From a virus: a stretch of DNA of 30,560 nucleotides. Within the stretch, counting starts at the first letter, position 1, and every line of letters starts with the position of its first letter. The notes below the pieces were generated by a model, which worked only from the letters and a program-made list of their open reading frames with translations, was not told the origin of the DNA and searched no databases. Below, in pieces: positions 21,990 to 28,506 of this stretch. Location of the stretch: the IMG/VR virus record IMGVR_UViG_3300035670_000943, positions 1 through 30,560 of that record; one strand, given 5' to 3'. Both the position numbers and the translations under genes were made by a program.

Positions 21990-22649
21990 ATGGCGTTCAA
22001 TGACGACTATGTCGATGTGGCTGAGAGGCTGCGTCTGTTCAAGGCGGCTTACCCAACGGGGTGTCTGCGACCAGCGAATCCGGAGCAGCCATTCACGGTG
22101 CAGGAGATCGGTGGACGAGAGTTCATTGTGTATGTTGCGGCCGCGTATCGGACACCGGATGATCCGATGCCGGCGATCGCGGTGGCGGCTGAACCGGCTG
22201 TCGGCAAGACGAACTTCACGCGCGATTCTGAGGTGATGAATGCGGAGACGAGTGCGTGGGGACGAGCGATCCTTGCTGCTCTCGCTGCTGACTCGAAGAA
22301 GATCGCGTCGCTGGACGAGGTGCGGAACCGTCGCGCCGAGCAGGATCGACCGCCGCTCGAGGATGTCTCGAGGCCGAAGGCACCGCCGCGCGTGAAGGCT
22401 GGCTCGGCCGCGCGGAGCGTGACGAAGGATCAGGCTGATCATCCGTCGATGCAGCCGGCACCGTCCGGCAAGATCTCTGCTCCCCAGATGAAGTTGATTC
22501 AGAAGTTGATGGGTGAGACCAGCAGTGATGTGTCATTCGTTTCGTCTGTCGTCGGGCGCGACATTGAGCCTGTCGGCCTTGTGGATCTGTCGAGCAGGGA
22601 AGCGTCCGGTGTGATCAAGGCTCTGATCGAGCGGAAGGACAGTCAGTGA
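21990..22649 (+). CDS. Putative single-strand annealing / recombination partner
   Basis: A 219-aa product just after the nuclease. The N-terminal domain has YVDVAERLRLFKAAYPTG, then strands, then NAETSAWGRAI (84-94), a segment typical of a phage protein group often noted as Erf-like or ssDNA-binding. A Pro/Ala/Lys linker (about 115-158) leads to a small helical C-terminal domain (KISAPQMKLIQKLM, SSREASGVIKALI). The exact family is uncertain. A role in annealing or ssDNA binding is inferred from context. Confidence 0.65.
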   Translation: MAFNDDYVDVAERLRLFKAAYPTGCLRPANPEQPFTVQEIGGREFIVYVAAAYRTPDDPMPAIAVAAEPAVGKTNFTRDSEVMNAETSAWGRAILAALAADSKKIASLDEVRNRRAEQDRPPLEDVSRPKAPPRVKAGSAARSVTKDQADHPSMQPAPSGKISAPQMKLIQKLMGETSSDVSFVSSVVGRDIEPVGLVDLSSREASGVIKALIERKDSQ

Positions 22650-22867
22650 TGGGTGTGTTTCTGATCATCGCGTATGTCGTGATCGCGGCTCTGATGGCGC
22701 GACACGCAGTTCGGTATGGGGCTGCGACCGGCGAGTTCGATCTCGAGGATCCGATGCAGGTAGTTGCGCTCGGCGCGATGGCTCTCGCCGCTGGCGCGGT
22801 GTGGCCATTCGTGATCTCAGCCGGTGTTCTCGTGCGGCTCGTGCGGAGGGAGGCGAGCCGTGACTGA
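22649..22867 (+). CDS. Small two-helix membrane protein
   Basis: A 72-aa product, ATG 22649 (TGATG overlap) preferred over GTG 22646. Membrane helices at about 1-18 and 38-60, separated by GAATGEFDLEDP. A basic end (VRREASRD) predicts a cytoplasmic C-terminus. It lies among replication genes, away from the lysis cassette, so an exclusion or membrane-anchoring role is possible. No family recognised. Confidence 0.65.
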   Translation: MGVFLIIAYVVIAALMARHAVRYGAATGEFDLEDPMQVVALGAMALAAGAVWPFVISAGVLVRLVRREASRD

Positions 22868-23333
22868 TCTGTTCCCCTACGCCGGCTCACAAGGCCATGT
22901 CGAGCAGCCTGCATCGCTGGAGCGTGCGCGGCGTGAGCGTGCCTCTGGCGCGTTCTCAGCGCGCGTACAGAGCGTGCTGACGGAGTTGCAGCGTCGAGGG
23001 CTGCATGGCGGCACTTGGCAAGAGTTGGGTGATGTGCTCGGCCTGCACCACGGCCAGATCTCCGGTGCTCTCTCTGTGCTCCACAAGGCCGGCGCGGTAT
23101 TCATGACTCGATCCCAACGCGGCCGGTGTCATGTGTATGTCCATGCTGCGCTGCGTGATCAGTTTCAGGAGACGCAACGGATCGACGAGCCGGTGCGTAC
23201 CAAGTCCGCGATCCGGCGTGAGGCTCTCGAGGCTGTGCTGCTCGCAGCCGAATTGGTGCTCCGATTCGACGGCACCGATCGGCTGTCGCTCGAGCAGTTG
23301 CGTGAAGCCGTCTGGGAGGTGCGCTCTCTGTGA
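22860..23333 (+). CDS. Winged-helix DNA-binding protein, MarR-like pattern
   Basis: A 157-aa product read from GTG 22860, with GGAGGGAGG upstream inside the previous gene. Residues 35-95 form a winged helix: VLTELQRRG, TWQELGDVLGLHHGQISGALSVLHKAG (52-78), then the wing FMTRSQRGRCHVYVH. The C-terminal helical part may dimerise. Such proteins are common in actinophage replication regions. Overlaps the WhiB gene by four bases, so the two regulators are probably made together. Confidence 0.75.
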   Translation: MTDLFPYAGSQGHVEQPASLERARRERASGAFSARVQSVLTELQRRGLHGGTWQELGDVLGLHHGQISGALSVLHKAGAVFMTRSQRGRCHVYVHAALRDQFQETQRIDEPVRTKSAIRREALEAVLLAAELVLRFDGTDRLSLEQLREAVWEVRSL

Positions 23334-23608
23334 CCAAGAAGTATTGGCAGGATGATGCGGCGTGTCTCGGGGAACCACTATCTGTGTTCTTTCCCGAGGG
23401 GACGACCGACAAGAAGTGGCAGCGCGCGATCGCGATCTGTCAGCAGTGCACGGTGCAGAAGCAATGTCTCGATCTCGTGATCGGGCTGGACGAGTTGTCT
23501 GACCGGTACGGAGTGTTCGGTGGACTCACCCCATATCAGCGGATGTTGGAGCGTGATCGACGGAACGGAATTGTCAGGACAGTCAAGTTGAAAGGATCAG
23601 TGTCATGA
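23330..23608 (+). CDS. whiB: WhiB-family iron-sulfur regulator
   Basis: A 92-aa product from GTG 23330. The four WhiB cysteines are present: C12 in DAACLG, then C37-x2-C40-x5-C46. GVFGGL, the turn that follows the cluster, is also present. WhiB proteins bind a [4Fe-4S] cluster and the primary sigma factor, and occur only in Actinomycetota and their phages, which is the best host marker here. Phage copies may redirect host transcription. The basic C-terminus (ERDRRNGIVRTVKLKG) suits DNA contact. Confidence 0.93.
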   Translation: MTKKYWQDDAACLGEPLSVFFPEGTTDKKWQRAIAICQQCTVQKQCLDLVIGLDELSDRYGVFGGLTPYQRMLERDRRNGIVRTVKLKGSVS

Positions 23609-23892
23609 CGGCAAGGAAGAAGGAGGCTGCGGCCGAGCCGCAGTCAGCGGAGATCACATTCATCTGTGAGTCGTGCCGGAGCGAGACGAGCGTGACGATG
23701 TCTAACGGCAGGAGGAACTGGCGGCTGCATCTCGGCTGCAGTTGCTCCGTCACGATGTCTCGTGAGACGGAGAACGGGATCGGACATGGCCGGCTGGCGC
23801 GGCTCCAGACGATCATCGAGTTCGCGTCGCTGCTGCTGGACGATCGGAAGCGGAAGGCTCTCGAGATGTACCAGAAGGAGTTGGACTGGTGA
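23605..23892 (+). CDS. Small zinc-ribbon-like protein
   Basis: A 95-aa product, ATGA overlap with the WhiB gene. C21-x2-C24 and C45-x-C47 suggest a zinc ribbon around ICESC and LGCSC. The C-terminal helix (LQTIIEFASLLLDDRKRKALEMYQKEL) could mediate contacts. No family recognised. Confidence 0.65.
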   Translation: MTARKKEAAAEPQSAEITFICESCRSETSVTMSNGRRNWRLHLGCSCSVTMSRETENGIGHGRLARLQTIIEFASLLLDDRKRKALEMYQKELDW

Positions 23893-23972
23893 TCTGGATC
23901 ATCGCTGCTGTGTATGCCGTGTGGGGATTCTTGCTCGGCCGGCTGTATGAGCGGTATCGGCTCGACTCGTGA
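23889..23972 (+). CDS. 27-aa single-helix membrane peptide
   Basis: Starts and ends in GTGA overlaps with its neighbours. The product is one hydrophobic helix (IWIIAAVYAVWGFLLG) followed by RLYERYRLDS. The positive-inside pattern puts the C-terminus in the cytoplasm. The reading frame is short, but the double coupling supports translation. Unknown role. Confidence 0.45.
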   Translation: MIWIIAAVYAVWGFLLGRLYERYRLDS

Positions 23973-24181
23973 TCGAGCCGGACTGGGAGATCGCTCCCAA
24001 GACTGTCGAGGCTCTGATCTGTGCTCTGGCGGCGCAGTCGATGTGGGAGGCGACGCACCGGCGAAGTGCACCGCGCGAAGCGCACATCATTCTCACGAGC
24101 AGGGTGATGGCTGAGGTGGCCGCGCGTATCCTCGTGCTGGAGGAGAAGGTTGCTGCTCTCGAGGAGGGGATCAGTGAGTGA
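23969..24181 (+). CDS. Hypothetical helical protein, 70 aa
   Basis: From GTG 23969, overlapping the previous stop. Helical throughout: WEIAPKTVEALICALAAQSMW, then VMAEVAARILVLEEKVAALEEG, a leucine-heptad end likely to dimerise. No family recognised. Overlaps the next gene by eight bases, with that gene's GAGGAGG ribosome site inside it. Confidence 0.62.
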   Translation: MIEPDWEIAPKTVEALICALAAQSMWEATHRRSAPREAHIILTSRVMAEVAARILVLEEKVAALEEGISE

Positions 24182-24644
24182 GTTGAATTTGAAGCCGAAG
24201 GCCGAGTGTGAAGGCCGGCGTGACAAGTGCACGCTCGCGGAGAAGTGTCCGCTGTTCGGGACGCTCGGCTCTGCTGGCCGCGATGGGAAGCGTCGAGTGA
24301 AGGGCTGTGGTGATCCGGTGGCTCGTGGCAAGCGGAACCGGCAGAAGGGTGATGCGAAGGCGCGTCGCGCTCGGAAGGCTCTCGGGATCGCTGGCGCGAA
24401 CACGCGGCACGAGGAGCACTGGGGTGGCGAGGTGCGTGTCGAGATCAAGGCTGGCAAGCAGGTGTCCCCGATCTACACGCGATTCCAGTTGGCTGAGAAG
24501 CAGTCGGAGGCTGCTCGGGCGATCGCTGATCATCGGCCTTTCGTGATGATCGCGATGCCGGACGACACCACCGATGGGATCGTTCTGTTTCGGCTGTCTG
24601 ATCTGTGGCGTGTCGTCGCTGGCATTGTGGAGGGGAGCGAATGA
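24174..24644 (+). CDS. Putative PD-(D/E)XK-like nuclease / resolvase candidate
   Basis: A 156-aa product; GTG 24174 is preferred over an upstream in-frame start because GGAGG precedes it. N-terminal cysteines C12, C19, C25 and C45 may bind zinc. CGDPVARGKRNRQKGD-AKARRARKALG is a basic helix, then HEEHWGGEVRVE and IKAG (E90, K92, an E-x-K pair), and FQLAEKQSE (Q110). This order resembles Holliday-junction-type or VRR nucleases. The protein is common in actinophages, usually unassigned. The nuclease call is inference. Confidence 0.6.
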   Translation: MSELNLKPKAECEGRRDKCTLAEKCPLFGTLGSAGRDGKRRVKGCGDPVARGKRNRQKGDAKARRARKALGIAGANTRHEEHWGGEVRVEIKAGKQVSPIYTRFQLAEKQSEAARAIADHRPFVMIAMPDDTTDGIVLFRLSDLWRVVAGIVEGSE

Positions 24645-25435
24645 GTGTCCGGTGGATGAGCCATGTCTGGGAGTGCTCTCCGTTCAAGGGTGAGCGGCTG
24701 CTGCTGCATCTGGCTCTGGCTGATTTTGCGAATGATGAGGGTGAGTGCTGGCCGTCGCAGCCGACGCTGGCGAAGAAGGCTCGCTGCTCTGTGACTTGGG
24801 TGCGGCTCGGGCTGCGTGATCTCGAGCGTGAAGGGCTGCTCGAGGTGCTGTCTGCTGGCTCGGGACGCGGCCACAGGACGCAGTATCGGCTGCTCCGCAA
24901 AGGTGCAACTGTGAATGGGGTTTCCGTGAAAGGGGAAACTTCAACGCAGGAAAGGGTGCACTCTGACGATGATCCATCCATATATAGGAACCATCAAGAA
25001 CCATCATTAGATCTTGATTCTGAGTTCGAGCGTTTCTGGAAGGCGTACCCACGCCGCGTCGCGAAGGCTGCTGCTCTGAATGCGTTTCGTCTCGCTCGCC
25101 GCAAGAAGCAATTGCCGGCGATCGACGATCTGCTCGCGGCCGTCGAGCGGTATCAGCGATCGGTGAAGGATCCGCAGTTCATCTGTCATCCTGCGACATG
25201 GCTGCGGCAGCAGCGATGGCTGGATCATGTCGAGGAGACGGTGTCTGCTCCGGAGCCGTATGACCCGTGGAAGGGTGAGAAGAACAACGCGTCCGGCACG
25301 ATCTGTGCACTGGCTCGCGCCGGCAAGACCGATGAGGATATTCTGGACTTCATTCACGGAAGGCCGACCGAGGTTCAGGAGTACCTCACGAATTTCCTAG
25401 TTGAGTTCCGTCAGCATCTCGCGACGGGAAGGTAG
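24641..25435 (+). CDS. Winged-helix replication initiation protein
   Basis: A 264-aa product, ATGA overlap upstream with GGAGGGGAG as ribosome site. Residues 15-85 are a winged helix (LLLHLALADFANDEGECWPS, TLAKKARCSVTWVRLGLRDLEREG), as in phage replication organisers. A linker (88-125) is coded by AT-rich DNA. The C-terminal domain (FWKAYPRR, 132-139, to HPATWLRQQRW, 183-193) is of the type found with DnaA/O-like phage initiators. It probably binds an origin within its own gene and recruits the host helicase. No phage polymerase is present, so host replication is used. Confidence 0.8.
   Translation: MSVRWMSHVWECSPFKGERLLLHLALADFANDEGECWPSQPTLAKKARCSVTWVRLGLRDLEREGLLEVLSAGSGRGHRTQYRLLRKGATVNGVSVKGETSTQERVHSDDDPSIYRNHQEPSLDLDSEFERFWKAYPRRVAKAAALNAFRLARRKKQLPAIDDLLAAVERYQRSVKDPQFICHPATWLRQQRWLDHVEETVSAPEPYDPWKGEKNNASGTICALARAGKTDEDILDFIHGRPTEVQEYLTNFLVEFRQHLATGR
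24920..25020. other. Candidate replication origin inside the initiator gene
   Basis: Positions 24968-25020 contain 19 G+C of 53 (36%), well below the rest of the window. The stretch includes a TATATA core and two tandem 10-mers (GGAACCATCA 24987-24996, AGAACCATCA 24997-25006). Just upstream lies an inverted repeat, GTTTCC (24920-24925) and GGAAAC (24934-24939). An AT-rich region with repeats in the linker of the initiator gene recalls the lambda O arrangement. Confidence 0.5.
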
Positions 25436-25437
25436 AT

Positions 25438-25476
25438 CGCGCTATCGGAGAGCGCGGCCAGCACCACCGTGTGCTG
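25438..25476 (+). terminator. Two consecutive hairpins between initiator and Rpf-like gene
   Basis: CGCGCT, seven-base loop, AGCGCG (25438-25456), then CAGCAC, six-base loop, GTGCTG (25459-25476). Both stems are perfect six-mers and fill most of the 62-base gap. They could terminate or attenuate the upstream transcript, or limit expression of the secreted muralytic gene that follows. Confidence 0.5.
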
Positions 25477-25497
25477 TCGATCCGAAGGAGCACCACG

Positions 25498-25980
25498 ATG
25501 AAAAGTCTGGGCGCAGCCATATCTGTTCTCTGTTTCCTAGTTCCGAGCACTGCGCTCGCTGATCGCGGCGGTGTGCCGGAGTCAATGCAGCGGTGGCAGA
25601 ACGCGAAGCCTGTGATGCCGAAGCGATTCTGGGAGATCATCGCGCAGTGCGAGACCGGTGGCGAGATTGGGAATACAAAGCATTCGACTCGGAGTTACAT
25701 CACTGCGTTCGGCTTGAACCGGCAGACGGCATCGACTTGGAGTGATCACAACGCGATGTCGAAGCGCGGTGCTCGTGCTCTGCGCTCGCTGTCGTGGAAG
25801 GAGCAGCGTGTGATCGCGGAGCGCATCGCGTTCAAGGGATTCTGGAACGAGCGGCAGGGACGATTCGTCTGGCCGGTGGGAGTTCGAGGCTGGGGCTGTT
25901 TCAAGATCCGGCCGTCTGCGCAGCGGCTGCTCTGCGAGTCGCGGCACCCATTGGTGCAGCGGTGGAAGCGTGGCTGCTGA
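25498..25980 (+). CDS. Secreted Rpf-like muralytic protein
   Basis: A 160-aa product with AAGGAG before ATG 25498. The signal peptide is MKSLGAAISVLCFLVPSTALA, cleaved before D22. The mature part has FWEIIAQCETGGEIGN (44-59), with E52 in the place of the catalytic Glu of resuscitation-promoting factors and lysozyme-like transglycosylases. AFGLNRQTASTW, then QRVIAERIAFKGFW and WPVGVRGWGCF follow. C51 and C134 match the Rpf disulfide. It would cut glycan strands outside the cell independently of the holin. Unusual location among replication genes. Confidence 0.72.
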   Translation: MKSLGAAISVLCFLVPSTALADRGGVPESMQRWQNAKPVMPKRFWEIIAQCETGGEIGNTKHSTRSYITAFGLNRQTASTWSDHNAMSKRGARALRSLSWKEQRVIAERIAFKGFWNERQGRFVWPVGVRGWGCFKIRPSAQRLLCESRHPLVQRWKRGC

Positions 25981-26103
25981 CCGGCTCTAGAAGGCCGTGA
26001 GACGCGCTGGGTGGCTCTCTGGCGGCTCTGTGTTCCGGCTGGGGTGCTCGGCTGGGGTGGCAAATGAGCGTTTCTCTGGGGCTGCTCCGATGCTCGAGCC
26101 TCG
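25981..26103. other. Non-coding region before promoter copy 2
   Basis: No convincing gene. The DNA is rich in GGCTCTC/GGCTGGGG-like runs (CGGCTGGGGTGCTCGGCTGGGGTGG is a short tandem repeat of CGGCTGGGGTG around 26036-26060). I do not see a long perfect stem like the one before promoter copy 1. Confidence 0.4.
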
Positions 26104-26165
26104 GAAACCCTTGCGGCACTAGGCAAACAATGACTTGCATTGCGTCCGGATCTATGCCCAAATAG
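26104..26165 (+). promoter_or_regulatory. Promoter/operator element, copy 2
   Basis: Matches 19313-19374 at 55 of 62 bases, including the TGACTTGCAT and GATCTATGC blocks. The possible promoter is ATGACT, 17 bases, TATGCC (26153-26158). It precedes the second run of small genes. The inverted TGCAT/ATGCA of copy 1 is broken here by one base, so it may be less strongly regulated or not regulated through that repeat. Confidence 0.7.
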
Positions 26166-26169
26166 ACCC

Positions 26170-26185
26170 ACGGCCGAGGAGCCGT
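26170..26185 (+). promoter_or_regulatory. Leader hairpin, copy 2
   Basis: ACGGC, loop CGAGGA, GCCGT, located between promoter copy 2 and the GAAGGGAAA ribosome site of the 26204 gene. Stem bases differ from copy 1 yet still pair, and the loops differ by one base. Confidence 0.5.
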
Positions 26186-26203
26186 TCGAGAAGGGAAACC
26201 GAA

Positions 26204-26482
26204 ATGTCCACATCCACCGAGCATCCGATCCGGATCTCATTCGCGCTCCGGTACGGCACCGCTGTCGACGGGCTGGCGCAGTTCGAGATGCGTGCCGACA
26301 CCGGCGCGACCTACACCGGCATCTGCGGCTCGATCACTCTGATCGGGCACACTTTCACCGAGCCGGCCACCGGCCTTCGCTGGACGATCCAGCGTTGCTG
26401 GACTGGCGCGTACCCCACGGTGCACGGCGCGACTGTCTACTACGCGGAGGCTGCTCCGGCTCTCGAGGAGGTGGCACGATGA
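26204..26482 (+). CDS. Hypothetical early protein, 92 aa
   Basis: First gene of the second small-gene run. ATG 26204 follows GAAGGGAAACC. Mostly beta (IRISFALRYG, QFEMRADTGATYTGICGSITLIG, TIQRCW, ATVYYAEAA). The MSTSTEH start resembles the MATTSTHH of the gene behind promoter copy 1. No family recognised. Ends in an ATGA overlap. Confidence 0.68.
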   Translation: MSTSTEHPIRISFALRYGTAVDGLAQFEMRADTGATYTGICGSITLIGHTFTEPATGLRWTIQRCWTGAYPTVHGATVYYAEAAPALEEVAR

Positions 26483-26823
26483 ATCTCCGGATCATGCTCT
26501 CCGAGCGCAACGAGAAGATCGCGCGTCTGGCTCGAATCAAGGCTGCGATCATCAAGGGTGTCGCGACCGATGAGCAGCGCACCGAATGGGATGCAATCCC
26601 GACCGCTAATGCCGACGCTCGCTGGGGTGATGTCGTGATCGACCGCTCTGTCGATGCTCTCGGAGTCGCCGGCCTTGTCGGGATCCCCGAGCAGATCACG
26701 AAGCGCGATGGCCGCGCGGCTGTCCGATTCACGATCGAGTTCATGTCGCACACCACCGTCGATCGCGGCGGCTCTGTCCGCACACGCCGGCTCGAGTTCA
26801 TCCTCGAGGAGGTGGCGCGATGA
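26479..26823 (+). CDS. Hypothetical early protein, 114 aa
   Basis: ATGA overlap with the previous gene. The N-terminal helices (RIMLSERNEKIARLARIKAAI, VATDEQRTEWDAIP) precede strands (FTIEFMSHTTV, TRRLEFILEEVAR). The C-terminus EEVAR is identical to that of the preceding protein and is coded by the same bases that carry the next gene's GGAGG ribosome site. No family recognised. Confidence 0.65.
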   Translation: MNLRIMLSERNEKIARLARIKAAIIKGVATDEQRTEWDAIPTANADARWGDVVIDRSVDALGVAGLVGIPEQITKRDGRAAVRFTIEFMSHTTVDRGGSVRTRRLEFILEEVAR

Positions 26824-27071
26824 AACTGATCCACGCGAAGGCGCGTTTCACCGAGGACATTCAGTACGCGCGGCACTGTCTGCGTCTGATCGAGGCCGGT
26901 CTGCGCTCCGGCGACTGGGAGGAGATCTCGGATGTCGCGATGGAGATGGAAGGGCTGATCTCGAGCCTGCGTTCCTACGCCGACGACAACCACCACGGCA
27001 TCGAGCAGTCGCACTGTCTGCCGGCGTGGGAGATCGCGGAGATCAAGGCTGCTCGAGGAGAGGTGGCGTGA
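26820..27071 (+). CDS. Hypothetical early protein, 83 aa
   Basis: ATGA overlap, with GGAGG upstream. Entirely helical (DIQYARHCLRLIEAGLRSGDW, DVAMEMEGLISSLRSYADD, WEIAEIKAARG). Acidic and probably a helical bundle. No family recognised. Ends in TGATG. Confidence 0.65.
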   Translation: MKLIHAKARFTEDIQYARHCLRLIEAGLRSGDWEEISDVAMEMEGLISSLRSYADDNHHGIEQSHCLPAWEIAEIKAARGEVA

Positions 27072-27301
27072 TGTCGACGATCAAGACACGCATCGCTGCT
27101 CTCTCACCCGTGGAGGAGTTCGGCATGATGATCCTCTGGGGCTGGGACGAGAACATGATCCCAACTCCGGCGATCTACCACGGCTGGTTCCGGCTCTCTG
27201 TCGACGGACGGTCGATGGAGTACCGGAAGAAGGGTGGCCGCAAGTGGGTGCACTTTGGCCGCGTCGATCGGGATCATGAATTCTGGGTGGAGGTGAAGTG
27301 A
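27071..27301 (+). CDS. Hypothetical early protein, 76 aa
   Basis: TGATG overlap at both ends. FGMMILWGWDENMIPTPAIYH, then a basic strand region (MEYRKKGGRKWVHFGRVDRD) and FWVEVK. Unusually rich in Trp and Met. No family recognised. Confidence 0.62.
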   Translation: MSTIKTRIAALSPVEEFGMMILWGWDENMIPTPAIYHGWFRLSVDGRSMEYRKKGGRKWVHFGRVDRDHEFWVEVK

Positions 27302-27477
27302 TGACGCTGCCTTCGAGCATGGCCTTCGAGATCGCGAAGTGGCGACTCAGGATGGCTGTCATTGATTCCCAGATCGCGCACGCACGCGCGCATCTGGAGT
27401 ATGTGCAATTCGTCGCGGACGCTCTGGATGAGGCTCTGTCCGATCCACGACCGAAGGAGGGAACCAATGAGGAATGA
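27301..27477 (+). CDS. Hypothetical early protein, 58 aa
   Basis: ATG 27301 overlaps the previous stop (TGATG). Helical throughout (SMAFEIAKWRLRMAVIDSQIA, AHLEYVQFVADALDEAL). Its last codons contain the AAGGAGG ribosome site of the next gene, which it overlaps by 11 bases. No family recognised. Confidence 0.55.
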   Translation: MTLPSSMAFEIAKWRLRMAVIDSQIAHARAHLEYVQFVADALDEALSDPRPKEGTNEE

Positions 27478-27646
27478 TTACCCCGACGCGCAGCCGCTGT
27501 CGCTGAAGGAGATCTCTGATCGGGACACGGTGCTGCTCGCTGCTGATGTTCTTACTCGCGCCGCGCTCGGCTCCGAGTGGACTCTCGAGGCTCACCGGCT
27601 GCTGAAGCGTGCTCTGCTCGGCATTGTGGACGGAGTCCGGCCATGA
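27467..27646 (+). CDS. Hypothetical early protein, 59 aa
   Basis: ATG 27467 has a very good AAGGAGG six bases upstream. Helical (SLKEISDRDTVLLAADVLTR, EAHRLLKRALLGIVDG). ATGA overlap with the next gene. No family recognised. Confidence 0.6.
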   Translation: MRNDYPDAQPLSLKEISDRDTVLLAADVLTRAALGSEWTLEAHRLLKRALLGIVDGVRP

Positions 27647-27915
27647 TCCCCGAGCCGGCACGCACGATCCTTTCCGAGTCGACCACCGTCGATCTCGCTG
27701 CTGGGCTGGCCGCGTGCGACGCGCTCCCACCGGACGAGCATCTCGACAACCGGACGCTCCGCGCATGGATCATCGACACGCTCTCCGCTCGGCACCCTGA
27801 GGTGCGTCGCGCTCTGGATCTCTGGCTCGCTGATCTGGCGCACCCAGCGTCGATGTCGGAGATCGTGCTCGGCACCCTGCACCGAGCCGGACTGATCGAG
27901 GAGGTGCCGGCATGA
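27643..27915 (+). CDS. Hypothetical early protein, 90 aa
   Basis: Helical, Leu/Ala/Asp-rich (TTVDLAAGLAACDALPPDE, TLRAWIIDTLSARHPEVRRALDLWLADLA, SEIVLGTLHRAGLIEEV). Weakly like a small helical adaptor. It shares the L-R-W-L style with neighbours but I cannot claim homology. ATGA overlaps on both sides. Confidence 0.62.
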   Translation: MIPEPARTILSESTTVDLAAGLAACDALPPDEHLDNRTLRAWIIDTLSARHPEVRRALDLWLADLAHPASMSEIVLGTLHRAGLIEEVPA

Positions 27916-28169
27916 GCGGCGACGAATGGATCCTGACCTACCGTGTCCCCGATCCCGAGTTCGGCTGGCCGATGGAGCGGTACGAGCAGATCCGTGTGCC
28001 GGTGCTGCTCCGGCCGGAGCACGCTGTGGAGATCGAGCGCGTTATGCACAGGCTGTCCACGCTGGCTGTGGAAGCCGACACTCAGGCACGCCGGCTCGAG
28101 CAGGAAGTGCACCGGCTCGAGCGACTCTCTGTGTCGATCTGGCAACGCATCCGAGGAGGCCGCGCATGA
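27912..28169 (+). CDS. Hypothetical coiled-coil protein, 85 aa
   Basis: N-terminal strand part (EWILTYRVPDPEFGWPMERYEQIRVPVLL), then a coiled coil (EIERVMHRLSTLAVEADTQARRLEQEVHRLERL) and a basic end. No family recognised. Its end carries the GAGGAGG of the next gene. Confidence 0.62.
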   Translation: MSGDEWILTYRVPDPEFGWPMERYEQIRVPVLLRPEHAVEIERVMHRLSTLAVEADTQARRLEQEVHRLERLSVSIWQRIRGGRA

Positions 28170-28402
28170 ACGACCGTGACGCTGTCCGTCGCTGGCTGCT
28201 GAATGTCCATGTCGCGGATTGGGATCGCTGGCAGCGCACCAAGCGCGTCTGCGCTCTGCTCTGCTGGATCATCGGCATCGCCGCTGTCGGCGGCACCGAG
28301 TGGGATCCCACCACACCGGACAACGCGAACTACGGGCTGGCTCTGTTCGCTCTCGCAGCCGCTGCTGGATTTATGTGGAGCGTTCATCACAGGGAACGCT
28401 GA
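28166..28402 (+). CDS. Two-helix membrane protein, 78 aa
   Basis: The N-terminal 28 residues are basic and cytoplasmic (RRWLLNVHVADWDRWQRTKR). Helices run about 29-44 (VCALLCWIIGIAAVGG) and 57-71, with a Trp/Asp/Pro loop between and a basic end (HHRER). Both ends inside. Possible membrane-acting early protein such as an exclusion factor; unproven. Well supported by GAGGAGG upstream. Confidence 0.65.
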   Translation: MNDRDAVRRWLLNVHVADWDRWQRTKRVCALLCWIIGIAAVGGTEWDPTTPDNANYGLALFALAAAAGFMWSVHHRER

Positions 28403-28434
28403 TCCGTCTCGCTGTACGATCCTCTGCTCTGAGT

Positions 28435-28481
28435 GGCGGTGCTGCGGCCATTGGTGTGGTTGCCGGTACTGCGGCACCGCC
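28435..28481 (+). terminator. Long-stem hairpin before the last early genes
   Basis: GGCGGTGC (28435-28442) pairs with GCACCGCC (28474-28481). Five further inner pairs (28443-28447 with 28469-28473, two G-U) make about 13 bp. It lies in the 104-base gap after the 28402 stop and just before the AGGAGG of the 28507 gene, so it is more likely an attenuator than a full terminator. Confidence 0.45.
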
Positions 28482-28506
28482 TCTCACCTATCCCTGAGGA
28501 GGATCT

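Noticed and set aside
20970-22442. 490-codon open frame on the minus strand
   Set aside because: It lies opposite the YqaJ-type nuclease and annealing-like genes, which have clear motifs. High G+C codon bias keeps the opposite frame open. The translation is Arg/His/Leu-rich with no domain.
28403-28500. Cysteine-rich frame (WRCCGHWCGCRYCG) in the gap before 28507
   Set aside because: The spacing looks like a zinc protein, but the frame has no ATG, GTG or TTG start with a ribosome site close enough. Most of it overlaps a stem-loop and the next gene in another frame.
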